Shown here one piece after another: positions 16,445 to 26,165 of a stretch of DNA of 64,000 nucleotides. The position numbers and the translations under genes were made by a program. Each line of letters starts with the position of its first letter. Within the stretch, counting starts at the first letter, position 1. The notes beneath the pieces are model-generated. The model ran no database searches. It had not been told where the DNA came from and saw only the letters and a program-made list of their open reading frames with translations. Origin of the DNA: Nocardiopsis terrae (lineage in GTDB: Bacteria; Actinomycetota; Actinomycetes; Streptosporangiales; Streptosporangiaceae); the NCBI RefSeq assembly GCF_014651695.1, contig NZ_BMXJ01000003.1, positions 523,046 to 587,045 on the forward strand, read 5' to 3'.

Positions 16445-16663
16445 GCAGGCCAGTGCTCGGCCTACGCGGCCGAACAGGTCGACGTCATTCTCGCCCGCGC
16501 GATCGGCCGCAAGGAGAACACTCCCGACGTCGAGACGGCGATGGACCGCGTGGTCGCCCCCATGATGTACCGCATCCTCTTCCGCCCGAGCGGACTCGAG
16601 GCCGCCTACGCCCGTCGGCTCGTGACCGAGCTCCTCGACGCGGGAGAAGTGGCCGGTCAGTGA
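16445..16663 (+). pseudogene. TetR-family regulator, C-terminal fragment
   Basis: The frame ending at 16663 reads EQVDVILARAIGRKE, DRVVAPMMYRILFRP and AYARRLVTELL, which is the ligand-domain end of a TetR regulator. The DNA-binding half is absent. With the adjacent minus-strand MBL fragment it looks as if a single deletion removed the shared divergent promoter and both 5' halves. Confidence 0.6.
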
Positions 16664-16980
16664 CCCGGTGACGGTGCGGCGGGGCGCGATCCCCGCCGCG
16701 GCTTCGCAAGAACCGGGTCTACCCGCGGGTTGCTCGGCACTCGGTGAGGCGGTTCTTGCCCACGCCCCGGTGTGCAGGGCGCACTCGTGACAGGGTCAGG
16801 GCCCCGACTCTGGCGGGGAACCGGTGCTGCCACTCGGCGTCCAGGGGATGGGCGTCGTCCTTGGCCGGGTGCGGTTGCGGCACAGGCAGCAGGTGATGTG
16901 GGGCTCCGGGGTGCCATAGGGCCCATCCTGTGCACCCATGCCGTCCCTCACCTCGCGGGTGTGCACCAGCCGCTGCCGCG
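16664..16980. other. Gap without recognisable gene
   Basis: I see no coding signal, hairpin or repeat worth reporting here. It may be further decayed sequence. Confidence 0.3.
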
Positions 16981-17352
16981 CTACCCTGCGCTGCCCGGCG
17001 ACAGCCGCCGTGTGATCCGGTCGAACAGCTCCGTCAGCGGCTCGCCGACGTCCCGGCCGAACCCGGTCAGCCCGTAAGTGACCTGGGGCGGCGTCGTCGG
17101 CTCGACCTCCCGCCAGACCAGGCCGTCCTGGACCAGCGCGCGCAGGGTCTGGGCGAGCATCTTCTCGCTGATGCCCTGGATGCTCTCGCGCAGCTCGTAG
17201 AAGCGGAGGCTGCTGCCCCGCAAGGAGATCAGCACCCAGACACCCCACCTGCTGGTCACGTGGTTGACCACATCACGCGCGGGACAGTCGGTATGAAACA
17301 CGTCATAATGCCCCCCCGCCTCGGCCTGTCTGTGCTGCGCGCCTTCTGTCAT
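16981..17352 (-). CDS. HxlR-family transcriptional regulator
   Basis: The 123-residue winged-helix protein shows the HxlR plan: a cysteine near the N-terminus (C23 in HTDCPARDV), TSRWGVWVLISL, LRFYELRESIQGISEKMLAQTLRAL as the HTH core, and a C-terminal helix. HxlR proteins respond to electrophiles or oxidants through the conserved cysteine. It is divergent from the NmrA-like gene, a very common actinobacterial arrangement in which the regulator controls the oxidoreductase. Confidence 0.85.
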   Translation of the reverse strand: MTEGAQHRQAEAGGHYDVFHTDCPARDVVNHVTSRWGVWVLISLRGSSLRFYELRESIQGISEKMLAQTLRALVQDGLVWREVEPTTPPQVTYGLTGFGRDVGEPLTELFDRITRRLSPGSAG

Positions 17353-17360
17353 GTCATGAG

Positions 17361-17385
17361 CTTACCTCAAGGTATGTCCTTACCA
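17361..17385. promoter_or_regulatory. Operator-like repeats in HxlR/NmrA divergent promoter
   Basis: TACCT-CA-AGGTA (17363-17374) is an exact inverted repeat, and GGTA-tgtcct-TACC overlaps it. The segment sits between the two divergent starts and is the likely HxlR binding site. Confidence 0.55.
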
Positions 17386-17444
17386 AAAGTTAGCCCGCGC
17401 TCCTAGCATGAGGACCACAGAAGACATCCGACAAGGAGCTGATC

Positions 17445-18284
17445 ATGATCGTAGTGACCGGGGCTACCGGAAATATCGGCCGACCGTTGACGCAGGCGCT
17501 GGCCGAGGCTGGCCAGCAGGTGACGGCGGTGTCACGGCACACGGCGGCGGTGCCGAACGGCGGCCGCCACGTGGTGGCCGACCTGTCCGAGCCGACCAGC
17601 CTCAAACCCGCGCTGACCGGAGCGAAGGCTCTGTTCCTGCTGCTGTCCGGCAACCTGCACGCCACGGGAGCCAGCCCTGCCGACATCATCAGGGAAGCTG
17701 AGGCCAGCGGGGTTCGCCGGGTCGTCCTGCTCTCCACCCTGGGCGTGGTGACCAGACCCTTCGGCCCCACGCGGATCGCGATGCGCGCGCTGGAGGACAT
17801 GCTGCGGGAGTCCGGCCTGGAGTGGGCCATCCTGCGGCCGGGCGGCTTCGCCTCCAACGCCCTGTGGTGGGCCGAGTCCGTCCGCACGCAACAGGTCGTC
17901 GCCGCGCCCTTCGGCGACATCGGGGTGCCGATCATCGACCCGGCGGACATCGCCGCGGTCGCAGCGGCCTGCCTGCTGGATGACCGGCACACCGGCGGCG
18001 TCTACGAACTGACCGGCCCGGAGGTGATCACTCCGCGCCAGCAGACAGAGGCCATCGCCGCTGCGCTGGGCTCACCAGTGAGGTTTCACGAGTTCACCCG
18101 CGACGAAGCCAAGGCCGCCATGGCCCAGAGCATGCCAGCAGAACTCGCCGACGACACTCTGGACATCCTCGGTTCCCCGAACCCGGCCGAACTGCGCATC
18201 AGCCCCGACGTCCAGGGGGTCCTCGGCCGCGCCCCGCACCCCTTCGCCGACTGGGCCGCCCGCAATGTCGCCGCGTTCCGCTGA
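17445..18284 (+). CDS. NmrA-like NAD(P)-binding oxidoreductase
   Basis: The 279-residue atypical SDR starts at ATG 17445 behind AAGGAG. It carries the glycine-rich VTGATGNIG (4-12), the substrate-binding region around ILRPGGFASNALWW and the C-terminal helix typical of NmrA/quinone oxidoreductase 2-type proteins. The classical YxxxK motif is not evident, in keeping with this family. These proteins reduce quinones or act as redox sensors, and pairing with an HxlR regulator fits a response to electrophilic stress. Confidence 0.85.
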   Translation: MIVVTGATGNIGRPLTQALAEAGQQVTAVSRHTAAVPNGGRHVVADLSEPTSLKPALTGAKALFLLLSGNLHATGASPADIIREAEASGVRRVVLLSTLGVVTRPFGPTRIAMRALEDMLRESGLEWAILRPGGFASNALWWAESVRTQQVVAAPFGDIGVPIIDPADIAAVAAACLLDDRHTGGVYELTGPEVITPRQQTEAIAAALGSPVRFHEFTRDEAKAAMAQSMPAELADDTLDILGSPNPAELRISPDVQGVLGRAPHPFADWAARNVAAFR

Positions 18285-18504
18285 GACCAGGTGATCACGC
18301 AGGGGCGGGGCCTCCCGGTCCCGCCCCCACACCGAGGTCCGGACGCGAGCCCAGGTCCAGGGCTTCGTGACGGGCCGGTGCGCGGAGTTGTCGGAGTGAA
18401 ACTCCAGAACACCCAGCAGCTCGATCGCCAGCGCCGCGCCGGGGTGGGCTTCCACTCCCCGCACGAAGCCCTGGACCCGGCGGGCGTCTGGTCCCCCACG
18501 TTTT

Positions 18505-18765
18505 CGCCGCGCTGGCCGGTTCATCCGCGAACTCATCGTCCAAGGAACCAAGGAAGGCTTGGACGCCGCCCGCGCCACCGGAAAACGCCTGGGCCACCCG
18601 CCAGCGACGACCCCGGAACAGGTCCGTCACGCCCGCCTGCTCGGCGTCAGCAGCTCGACCCTGTACAAGCACGTGCCGAAGTTGTCGGTGGCACGGGTCC
18701 TGCCCGAACAGATCGCGCTGCTGCACAAGCACTGGGCTTCCCCCGGGCCCGCGCAAGTGGACTGA
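18505..18765 (+). pseudogene. Tn3-type resolvase C-terminal remnant
   Basis: The frame reads RFIRELIVQGTKEGLDAA, KRLGHPPATTPEQVRHAR and then GVSSSTLYKHVP, which are the linker and HTH of a serine resolvase with an internal deletion before the recognition helix. The catalytic domain is missing. Confidence 0.7.
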
Positions 18766-18781
18766 AGCGGCCACGGTCACC

Positions 18782-18999
18782 ACCCCGACCTGCCCGCGCT
18801 GCTACACCCGCTCTCCGATGAGACCACAGCCCCCAACCACGGGCCCCGGCCCGAGGACCTGGCCGGGCTCTCCCCCTACATCCGCGCCCACATCACCCGG
18901 TTCGGCGCCTACGCCACCGACGTGCTGGGCATCGAGCCCGAGGCGTTCAACCCTGCCCGGGACGAAGTCGACTTCACCGTCCTGGACCTGGCCGCCTGA
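18782..18999 (+). pseudogene. Tn3-family transposase (TnpA) C-terminal remnant
   Basis: The frame ending at 18999 contains LAGLSPYIRAHITRFGAY and ARDEVDFTVLDLAA, the last 60 residues typical of Tn3-family TnpA of actinomycetes. It follows the resolvase remnant, so a Tn3-like element once occupied this site. No 38-bp terminal repeats were seen. Confidence 0.65.
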
Positions 19000-19376
19000 A
19001 CGGGCCGAGCCCCCCGTGACCGACCGTGGTCGCCCCGGGCGCGGGTCCGTGCGCCCTCACCGTTGCTATCCCGGGCTTATCGGCGGCAAGAACCGTCCGA
19101 AACAGGCACGAACTACGCGGATTGGGTAGACCACTCCGAATACCCGGATTGGTCTACCTCCTGACCTGGGGGAACGTCGCGAAGGTGGACGTGACGGGTC
19201 ACTGGGGCGTCGTTCGCCGCGCAGTCACGGTGCGTCGTCGGCCGGAGCGGTGCCCCGCTCCTTCAACAGGGGGATGAGCGCGTTCGCCGCCTTCTTGGTG
19301 AGCCGGTCGATCACCGTCGTGCGCCGTTCCCGGGGCCCCACGCAACGCGACGTTGCGCGCGGGGGCTGTCGTGATG
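19000..19376. other. Gap with two inverted repeats
   Basis: GGTAGACCA (19125-19133) pairs exactly with TGGTCTACC (19150-19158), and CGCAACG (19341-19347) with CGTTGCG (19351-19357). A minus-strand 29-codon segment ending at 19225 (VIDRLTKKAANALIPLLKE) is the only coding-like trace. No gene is supported. Confidence 0.35.
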
Positions 19377-20090
19377 TCAGGCGGAGGTGTGGTGCTGGAA
19401 GCCGGAGACGGTGACCGGTCCGGTACTGCTCTCGGTCGGGGCCGGTGGCTCGCCCCCGCTCAGGAGGTGGTGGGCTGTCGCGTAGACCCCGCAGATCAGG
19501 CCCGCAACCAGGGCCGTTGTCGCGACCGCGGTCAGGACCGGCCGTGCCCGGGGAAAGCGGCGCGCGCACGCCCAGACCAGCAGTGCCAGCCCCGCCAGGA
19601 TCGACAGAGTCCAGTACACGGGCGAGGTGGTCTCCAGCACGGTCAGCAGGCCGTTGGCGCCGTCCCCCACAAGGATCCCTGCCATGAAGCCGACGCCGAC
19701 CGGCGCCCACCGGTTCCGGTGGCGCAGCATATGGGCGCCCCACCCCAGCAGGGGGCCGACCGTGACCGCGGCCGCACCCCAGAACAGGGTGTAGAAGGGT
19801 GAGACCCCAGAACCGCGCAGTATGGAGGCCAGGTCATAGCCGAGCACCATGGCCACCAGCGCCAGGACGCCGATCCCCACGCTGACCCACATGCGGCGGT
19901 CGAGCAGGGCCAGCAGAAACGCCACCAGGCTCCAGGACCCGCTGGCGTTGGCCAGCGAGCTGATGGGGGCGGGCAGCCATCCTTGAGCGAAGGAGGTCAA
20001 AAAACCGATGAGGAGGGCGCCCGCGAGGGCAATCCCCAGGGCTGGGAGCGGGGATGCCGTCGCAGCCGGGGACGTTGCGGTGCTGTCCAT
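19377..20090 (-). CDS. Integral membrane protein (DUF6518-like)
   Basis: The 237-residue protein has about six hydrophobic segments and no catalytic motif. The pattern (NASGSWSLVAFLLALLDRR near the N-terminus, later VGDGANGLLTVLETTSPVYW) recalls the DUF6518 family of small actinobacterial membrane proteins. The ATG at 20090 is chosen because it begins the first hydrophobic segment after a short polar leader. No operon partner is present. Function unknown. Confidence 0.65.
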   Translation of the reverse strand: MDSTATSPAATASPLPALGIALAGALLIGFLTSFAQGWLPAPISSLANASGSWSLVAFLLALLDRRMWVSVGIGVLALVAMVLGYDLASILRGSGVSPFYTLFWGAAAVTVGPLLGWGAHMLRHRNRWAPVGVGFMAGILVGDGANGLLTVLETTSPVYWTLSILAGLALLVWACARRFPRARPVLTAVATTALVAGLICGVYATAHHLLSGGEPPAPTESSTGPVTVSGFQHHTSA

Positions 20091-20494
20091 ACCCGTGTTA
20101 ACGCCCCCGGAGCCTGCACCGGTTCGACGATGGCCTGTGGCCTGGAGAAGGGGCCCTGCGACGCCCTCCAGCAGGGACGGAGGGCCCACCCGTCATCCCA
20201 CCATCGGGTGCGCAGGTAACCGACGAGGTCCACGGTCGGGTCGATGATCCGGGGGCTGAGGAACTCAACCGGCACGCCCCCAGAAGGTAGAGCCCTTCGC
20301 GCGAGGCTTAGCGCGGGTTTTCGTCCCCAGGTTCAAGCCCCGCGTCGAAGTCCTTCGCGCTCACCTGTTGCCGGCACACGCGCTCTTCGTCTACTGCGTG
20401 GCACCTGACGGGAAGGGGGCACGGCCGGTGAGCCACATGCTCGCGGCCCTGGTGGCACGCTCCGCCAGGGGGTCAGGAGAACACGGTCGTTGGA
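20091..20494. other. Gene-poor stretch upstream of DUF6518-like gene
   Basis: No supported gene. A minus-strand segment starting at 20275 begins with MPVEFLS, as Tn3 transposases do, but the continuation does not resemble TnpA. Confidence 0.3.
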
Positions 20495-20614
20495 GGGCCG
20501 GTGCGGCGGTCGCCTCACGGCGGATGGCACAACAGGGTTCCTGCCACCTCACGGGTGCGGTATTCCCTGAAGGCTTCGGTTGAGCCCGGGGGACACTTGC
20601 TACCGCACCGGCCC
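20495..20614 (-). repeat. Palindromic-ended repeat, copy A (120 bp)
   Basis: GGGCCGGTGCGG (20495-20506) and CCGCACCGGCCC (20603-20614) form exact 12-bp terminal inverted repeats. The reverse complement of the whole unit aligns with 38113-38247, sharing long identical blocks such as TAGCAAGTGTCCCCCGGGCT and GTGAGGCGACCGCCGCACCGG. The stem differs between copies by a paired change (G-C here, A-T there), which argues that base pairing is selected. Each copy also has an open frame containing RCGSKCPPGS. Confidence 0.75.
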
Positions 20615-21085
20615 GGATCAGCTGGAACAGGTAAGGGCAGGCAGGTATTCCCCGCGTTCGCAGAGCATCTTCCGTCCCTAACGGAGCGGCCGGCCCCGAG
20701 AGGGCACGGTCTTGGCCCACACGCCCCTGCGGCGCCCAGCTCCGCAGTTCCTAGCGGCGATCCGGTGCCGGTGCCACCCGGGCGTGGCCCCACGGGAACA
20801 GCGCGGTTCCCTGGTGTTCACACCCCGTTGCCCACGCCCGGTTAGCCTCGACACCGTCCGGCTGCGCGCACGGAAAACCGCCCCCTTTCCGCCCCCGCCC
20901 GCGCACTGACCCCATCAGGCCCTCTCCCCTGGGGCGCCCGAGGCCACGTGCGGGTGGCCCGGGTGCCCCGCCCCAGCACCGCCAAACGAACAAAGATGTG
21001 GTCACAGATACCCCTGTGACCACACCCCAGCATTTCGGCAGAACCAAGACCACTCAGAAGAAGCCCCTGACCACGCCGCTACCTC
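20615..21085. other. Gap between repeat and thioredoxin-reductase-like gene
   Basis: No gene or strong structure is recognised in these 470 bases. Confidence 0.3.
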
Positions 21086-22066
21086 CTACGCCACCGGGGC
21101 CTCCTGCACACCACGGCCCCGTTCCAGGGCCCGTTCGGCCTCGGCCATCACCAGGTCGGCGTTGATCGCCGCCCCGGCCCTGCCCCCGGCGGCGGCCGCA
21201 CCGATCACCTGCTCGGTCACCGAGGTGACGTTGCCCGCCACCCACACCCCCGGCGCCGCGGTGGCACCCATGGGCCCGGCCTCCACACAGGTACCCATCA
21301 CGTGTTCGCCCATCTTCTGCTCGACCACCTCAAGCCCCAGGTCCACCAGCAGCTGCGAACGCGAACGCATGAACGTGGGCACCACCACCGCGTGCACGGG
21401 CACCACCGACCCGTCGGCGGTACGCACCCCGCTGACCCCGCGACCGTCGGCCTCCACGGCTTCCACCGCGGTGTCGACCACGGTGATGCCGCGTGCGGCC
21501 AGTTTCTCCCGCTCCGGGCCGGCCAGGCTCTGACCGGGGTGGGCGAACAGGGTCACCCGGTCGGTCCACTGCCGCCACAGCAGGGACGCGTGCACCGCCA
21601 CGGGCCCGCTGGCCACCACCCCCACGGGCTCGTCGCGTACCTCCCACCCGTGGCAGTAGGGGCAGTGCAGCACCCCGGTACCCCAATGCTCGGCCAGACC
21701 GGGGATGTCGGGGAGTTCGTCGACCAGCCCGGTGGTGACCAGCAGCCGCTGGGCCGCCACCACCGATCCGTCCTCACACTCCACGGTGAAACCGTCCCCG
21801 GTGCGTTCCAGGGCCACCACCCGGCCCTGTTCGACCACGCCGCCGTAGGACTCGACCTCGGTGCGCCCTCGCGCGAGGAGTTCGGCGGGGGAGGCCCCCT
21901 CCGACCCCAGGTAGCCGTGTACCCCCCGGGCGGGGGCGTTGCGCGGCTGGGCCGCGTCGATGACCAGCACCGAACGGCGGGCCCGGGCCAGCATCAGCGC
22001 CCCGCTCAGCCCGGCGGCACCGCCACCGACGACCACGACCTCGAAGCTGCGTGTGGGTTCGTTCAT
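21086..22066 (-). CDS. Thioredoxin-reductase-like FAD/NAD(P) oxidoreductase
   Basis: The 326-residue flavoprotein begins at ATG 22066 after AGGAGACATCC. FAD-binding VVGGGAAGLSG is at 12-22, a CPYC redox pair at C135-C138 in HCPYCHGWE, and the distal FAD motif APGVWVAGNVT near 280. The NADPH-binding segment (VGVVASGPVAVHAS) lacks a canonical GxGxxA. Such low-similarity TrxR-like proteins can serve non-thioredoxin partners. It is divergent from a class-V aminotransferase, with a 225-bp shared upstream region, and no thioredoxin gene is adjacent. Confidence 0.85.
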   Translation of the reverse strand: MNEPTRSFEVVVVGGGAAGLSGALMLARARRSVLVIDAAQPRNAPARGVHGYLGSEGASPAELLARGRTEVESYGGVVEQGRVVALERTGDGFTVECEDGSVVAAQRLLVTTGLVDELPDIPGLAEHWGTGVLHCPYCHGWEVRDEPVGVVASGPVAVHASLLWRQWTDRVTLFAHPGQSLAGPEREKLAARGITVVDTAVEAVEADGRGVSGVRTADGSVVPVHAVVVPTFMRSRSQLLVDLGLEVVEQKMGEHVMGTCVEAGPMGATAAPGVWVAGNVTSVTEQVIGAAAAGGRAGAAINADLVMAEAERALERGRGVQEAPVA

Positions 22067-22291
22067 GGATGTCTCCTTTGCTCGTACACCCATCCTGCGC
22101 ACCGCCCCACCATCTGACAAAGATCGTTGCCAAAGCAGCAAAATCCCAGTCCGTGGCCGCCCACAACAACCACCCCGGACGTTGTGGACCTCGGCCCTCG
22201 CACTCTCCGGGGCCAGCCGCCACTGCTGGCGGCGTCCCCGGACCGGGACCGCTCAGACACCACCCCGCACCGGCCGTTAGGCTCCCCTGCC

Positions 22292-23314
22292 ATGGACAGC
22301 CTGTGGAACACCGACACCGTCTGGCTCAACACCGCCCAGTACGGCATCCCACCCACCACCGCCCACACCGCACTCACCCACGCCATCAACACCTGGCACA
22401 CCGGAACCGGCGACCCCCACCACTGGTCCCAGGCCGTCGAAACCACCCGCGCCCGCTTCGCCCACCTGCTCAACGCACCCACCGACGACATCACCCTGGG
22501 CGCCTCCACCTCCCAACTCGTGGGCACCATCGCCGCCTCCCTGCCCCGCGGCGCCCACATCCTGGTGCCCGAAGGCGAATTCACCTCCACCACCTTCCCC
22601 TTCCACACCCACACCGACCGCGGCATCACCGTGCACACCGCACCCCTGCACTCCCTGGCCGAACACATCACCCCCACCACCCACATGGTCGCCTTCAGCC
22701 CCGTACAGTCAGCCGACGGCACCCTGGCCCCCACCGACCAGATCCTGGCCGCCGCCCGCACCCACCACACCCTCGTCCTGGCCGACGCCACCCAGGCCGC
22801 AGGCTGGCTCCCCCTGGACGCCACCCGCTTCGACGCCCTGGTCTGCTCCGCCTACAAATGGCTCATGGCCCCCCGCGGCCTGGCCCTGGCCTACCTCTCC
22901 CCCGCCCTGCGCACCCGCCTGCGCCCCACCAACGCCGGCCCCATGGCCGACACCAACCCCGCCACCGCCTTCTACCGGGACCACTTCGACCCCGCACCCA
23001 CCGCCCGCGCCTTCGACCTGTCCCCCAACTGGTTCGCCGCCCAGGCCGCCGCCCCAGCCCTGCAAACCCTCCTCCACAGGGGGGTGGAACACATCCACAC
23101 CCACAACACCCGCCTGGCCGACCGCCTGCGCGCACACCTGGACCAGCCCCCGGCCCACTCCGCCATCACCACCGTGGACATCCCCGACGCCCTGCAAACC
23201 CTGCGCCGGGCCGGCATCGTGGCCACAGAGCGCAGCGGACAGACCCGCCTGGCCTTCCACCTGTACAACACCGAAGCCGACGCCGACCTGGCCGCCAAGG
23301 TCCTCACCGGCTGA
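22292..23314 (+). CDS. Class-V aminotransferase (PLP enzyme)
   Basis: The 340-residue fold-type I PLP enzyme starts at ATG 22292. D165 in [12 protein letters not shown] and the PLP lysine K189 in [10 protein letters not shown] match the aminotransferase class V group (cysteine desulfurase, EgtE and isopenicillin N epimerase-like). The length is somewhat short for the family. No desulfurase cysteine loop is apparent, so lyase or epimerase chemistry is possible. It is divergent from the TrxR-like gene. The coding strand is extremely C-rich, as everywhere in this region. Confidence 0.8.
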   Translation: MDSLWNTDTVWLNTAQYGIPPTTAHTALTHAINTWHTGTGDPHHWSQAVETTRARFAHLLNAPTDDITLGASTSQLVGTIAASLPRGAHILVPEGEFTSTTFPFHTHTDRGITVHTAPLHSLAEHITPTTHMVAFSPVQSADGTLAPTDQILAAARTHHTLVLADATQAAGWLPLDATRFDALVCSAYKWLMAPRGLALAYLSPALRTRLRPTNAGPMADTNPATAFYRDHFDPAPTARAFDLSPNWFAAQAAAPALQTLLHRGVEHIHTHNTRLADRLRAHLDQPPAHSAITTVDIPDALQTLRRAGIVATERSGQTRLAFHLYNTEADADLAAKVLTG

Positions 23315-23342
23315 ACCGCGCCCAGGGCTCAGGGCTCAGGGC

Positions 23343-24005
23343 TCAGCGGAACGCGGATGTGGTCTGGGTGATGCGCCACAACCGTCGAGGCAGCTCACCT
23401 TCCTCGAAGGGGGCGACCTCCACCAGGTCCCACCCGGCAGCGAGGTCGGCGACCAGGGCGCGGTCGAAGAAGTGCACAGCGAACCCGCCGTGCTCGAAGA
23501 TGTCGTCGCCGTGGTCGAGGCCCGCCCCGTAGTGGGCGTCACCGGTGTGGCGCACCGTGTACACCAGCGTGCCGCCGGGTCGCAGCACCCGACCGATCTC
23601 GTTCACGAGCGCCTGGATCTGGCCGGTGGTCAGTGCCATGCACAGCAGCATGTGCGCGAAGACCGCGTCGACGGAGCCGTCCGCCAGGGGCAGTGGTGCG
23701 CGGGCGTCGTGCAGGTGCGTGTCCACGCGCTCCGCCACCCCCTGTTCCCGGGCGGTGCGGGCCAGTTGCTCCAGGGCGGTGGCGCTGAAGTCGGCGGCGT
23801 GCACCCGGAGTCCCCGGGCGGCCAGCCACAGGGCGTCGCGCCCGTGCCCGGCTCCCAGCTCCAGCACGGTGCGGGCACCGCGGTCGGTGAACGCCTCCAG
23901 CGCGTACCGGGCGGGATCTGAGGGGTCGGCACCGTACATGTGCGGGTTGCGGTCGTAGACGCTCTGCCAGTGCTCGCGCTGGGACGCGCCCAGATCGGTG
24001 TCCAC
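23343..24005 (-). CDS. Class I SAM-dependent methyltransferase
   Basis: The GTG at 24005 is preferred because GAAGGAGG precedes it at the right spacing, giving 220 residues. Motif I is LELGAGHGRDAL, the acidic loop AADFS binds the SAM ribose, and RVLRPGGTLVYTV is the post-II/III region. The protein resembles tellurite-resistance/ubiquinone-type methyltransferases acting on small molecules. It is divergent from the ArsR-rhodanese gene with a 121-bp promoter region, so the regulator may control it. Confidence 0.8.
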   Translation of the reverse strand: MDTDLGASQREHWQSVYDRNPHMYGADPSDPARYALEAFTDRGARTVLELGAGHGRDALWLAARGLRVHAADFSATALEQLARTAREQGVAERVDTHLHDARAPLPLADGSVDAVFAHMLLCMALTTGQIQALVNEIGRVLRPGGTLVYTVRHTGDAHYGAGLDHGDDIFEHGGFAVHFFDRALVADLAAGWDLVEVAPFEEGELPRRLWRITQTTSAFR

Positions 24006-24126
24006 GTCGGCCTCCTTCGGTGGGGCGCGCAACGGCGCTCTCCAGGCGGAGGGGACTGTGCGCTTCCCGCGGCCCCTCGATCACGTACCATCTATTCTAA
24101 AAATACATGGAACTATGGAGTGTGGG
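24006..24126. promoter_or_regulatory. Divergent promoter, methyltransferase/ArsR-rhodanese
   Basis: The interval contains an AT-rich segment (TCTATTCTAAAAATACATGG, 24091-24110) unlike its surroundings. That placement fits a core promoter and an ArsR operator. Confidence 0.4.
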
Positions 24127-24771
24127 ATGGGTAAGACCGACCTGTACGACGCCATCGCCCGCACCGGCAAGGCCCTGGCCCACGGCAAGCGCTTGGAGAT
24201 CATCGAACTGCTGGCCCAGGGAGAGCACCCCGTCCAGGAACTGGCCCAGGCGGTGGAGCTGAAACTGTCCACCGCCTCGGCCCACCTGCAGGTACTACGC
24301 CAGACCGGGCTGGTCACCGCCCGGGCCGAGGGCACCCGGATCTTCTACCGGCTGACCGGCGACGACGTGGCCGCCCTGATGACGGTGCTGTGCCGCGTGG
24401 CCGACACCCACCAAGCCGAGGCCGCAGCCGCCCGCCGCTCCCACCTGGACCACGACGACATCCGCCTGGTGGGACGCCAGGAGCTGCTGGCCTCGGTCGC
24501 CCAGGGCACCGCCCTGGTGCTGGACGTGCGCCCCGCCCGGGAGTACGAGGCCGGGCACCTGCCCGGCGCGGTGTCCATCCCCCTGGAGGAGCTGGCCGAG
24601 CGCCTGGACGAGATCCCCGAGGGCACCGAGGTCGTGGCCTACTGCCGTGGCCGCTACTGCGTGCTCTCCCACGAGGCCGTGCGCCTGCTGCGCGCACACG
24701 GCCGCAACGCCGCCCTGCTGGAGGAAGGGGTCCTGGAGTGGCGCTCGGACGGCATCACCCTCACCCCCTGA
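24127..24771 (+). CDS. ArsR-family regulator fused to a rhodanese domain
   Basis: The 214-residue protein has an ArsR winged helix (HPVQELAQAVELKLSTASAH near 34-53) and a rhodanese domain from about 115 with the active-site cysteine C173 in AYCRGRYC. This fusion is well known in bacteria and is thought to couple sulfur or persulfide status to gene control. The ATG at 24127 has GGAG upstream; an in-frame ATG at 24115 is possible. The divergent methyltransferase is a likely target. Confidence 0.85.
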   Translation: MGKTDLYDAIARTGKALAHGKRLEIIELLAQGEHPVQELAQAVELKLSTASAHLQVLRQTGLVTARAEGTRIFYRLTGDDVAALMTVLCRVADTHQAEAAAARRSHLDHDDIRLVGRQELLASVAQGTALVLDVRPAREYEAGHLPGAVSIPLEELAERLDEIPEGTEVVAYCRGRYCVLSHEAVRLLRAHGRNAALLEEGVLEWRSDGITLTP

Positions 24772-24952
24772 CCCGGGCCCGGAGGAGATCGCAGAGCCGA
24801 CCGCCCCCGCACCCGAACGCACCGGTCACCACCCCCCGTCTGCACGGTGGTAGGTTCCACTGGCCAGGAGACCGCGGTTCCCTCAGGTACGAACCCGCCC
24901 CGCACCCGCATCCACCCCGCGGCCCCCGAAGGGCCGCCCCCGGAGAGGCCCC

Positions 24953-25615
24953 GTGACCACCCGCCCCGTCCCCACCACGCTCTCCGACCTGCCCTACGCC
25001 GAGGAACTACGCCCCTTCGACAGGGACCAGCTCCACATGGACCCCCACGAGGTCACCCACTTCGACGGTGAGAGGTTCGCAGCCATCAACCTCACCGGCG
25101 CCCGGTTCATCGAGAGCGCCTTCACCGACACCCACTGGGACGGCGGAGTCCTGCGCAGATGCAGGTTCACCGAGGTGTGGATGCACAAGGTACGCATGGC
25201 CGGCACCGACACCGCCGAATGCACCTGGCTCGACAGCCACATCGTGGCCAGCATGTTCGCCGGAACCGCGTCCTTCAACTCCGAGGTCCAACGCGTGGTC
25301 TTCTCCTCCTGCAAACTCAGCGGGGTCAACTTCCGGGCCACACGCATGGTCGACGTGGTCTTCCAGGACTGCGTCCTCACCGACGTGGACTTCGGGCAGG
25401 CATCCCTGACCCGGGTCACCTTCCCCGGCTCCAGCCTGCGCGGCCTGCACCTGGCCAAGGCCGCACTGCACGAGGTGGACCTGCGCGGAGCCACCGAACT
25501 CGACCTGGCCTCGGGCTTCGAATCACTGAGCGGCGAGGTCATCGGCCAGGCGCAACTACTCGCGATCGCCCCCGCCCTCGCCGCCAACACGGGCATCACC
25601 GTTCGGGACGCGTGA
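24953..25615 (+). CDS. Pentapeptide-repeat protein
   Basis: The 220-residue protein begins at GTG 24953 with GGAGAGG upstream. From about residue 35 the sequence follows the A(D/N)LXX pattern with repeated hydrophobic third positions (INLTGARFIESAF, CKLSGVNFRATRM, CVLTDVDFGQASL, SSLRGLHLAKAAL), giving a right-handed quadrilateral helix. Some members mimic DNA and protect gyrase, but most are uncharacterised. No partner gene is adjacent. Confidence 0.85.
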   Translation: MTTRPVPTTLSDLPYAEELRPFDRDQLHMDPHEVTHFDGERFAAINLTGARFIESAFTDTHWDGGVLRRCRFTEVWMHKVRMAGTDTAECTWLDSHIVASMFAGTASFNSEVQRVVFSSCKLSGVNFRATRMVDVVFQDCVLTDVDFGQASLTRVTFPGSSLRGLHLAKAALHEVDLRGATELDLASGFESLSGEVIGQAQLLAIAPALAANTGITVRDA

Positions 25616-25697
25616 GCGCCCCCACCGGGATACCGCAACCGCCCACACACCGGCCCAACAGCAGCACCGACCACCCGCAACCGCCGGAGCCGGGACC

Positions 25698-26165
25698 CTA
25701 GGGAACGATCCCCTCCCGCTCCGGACGCACGTTGCCCAGCACCCGCTTCACCGCGATCTCGATCACCACCCGCTCGGGGTTGGGGCGCGGCCGCCGGTAC
25801 CGCTGCGCGTAACGCCGCTCCGCCTCGGCCACCGCACCCTCATCGGAACGAACCGTGGCGGTGCCCTCCAACGTCGACCACCGGGCCCCCTCCACCTGGC
25901 ACACCGACACCCGCGCCCCCGGACGAGCTCCCAGATTGCGTGCCTTGTAACTGCTCCCGGAAGCGATCACCCGCGCCAGGTGCCGCTCGGGGTCATAGGT
26001 CACCCCCACCGGCACCTGGTGGATACTGCCGTCCGGACGCGGGGAAGCCAGCGTGCACAGACGGCGCTCACCCCAAAACACCAGGAAGGGATCCTGGTCA
26101 CGGGACTCCTCGGACACGGAACCGGGCTCCTCGGACACTTTCCTGTCGGGCACGGAGACTCCCAT
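25698..26165 (-). CDS. PPOX-class F420/FMN-dependent protein
   Basis: The 155-residue split-barrel protein starts at ATG 26165. FWGERRLCTLASPRPDGS, HQVPVGVTYD and the ASGSSYKARNLGARPGARV segment are typical of the pyridoxamine-oxidase-like family that in actinobacteria often uses F420. It is probably a cytoplasmic reductase or cofactor-binding protein of unknown substrate, with no operon partner. Confidence 0.8.
   Translation of the reverse strand: MGVSVPDRKVSEEPGSVSEESRDQDPFLVFWGERRLCTLASPRPDGSIHQVPVGVTYDPERHLARVIASGSSYKARNLGARPGARVSVCQVEGARWSTLEGTATVRSDEGAVAEAERRYAQRYRRPRPNPERVVIEIAVKRVLGNVRPEREGIVP

Noticed and set aside
20091-20275. MPVEFLS at 20275 as the N-terminus of a Tn3 transposase
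   Set aside because: Only seven residues match; the continuation is unrelated and lacks the DUF4158 pattern.
20281-20360. tRNA-like T-arm (AGGTTCAAGCC near 20331)
   Set aside because: No matching acceptor, D or anticodon arms could be folded around it.
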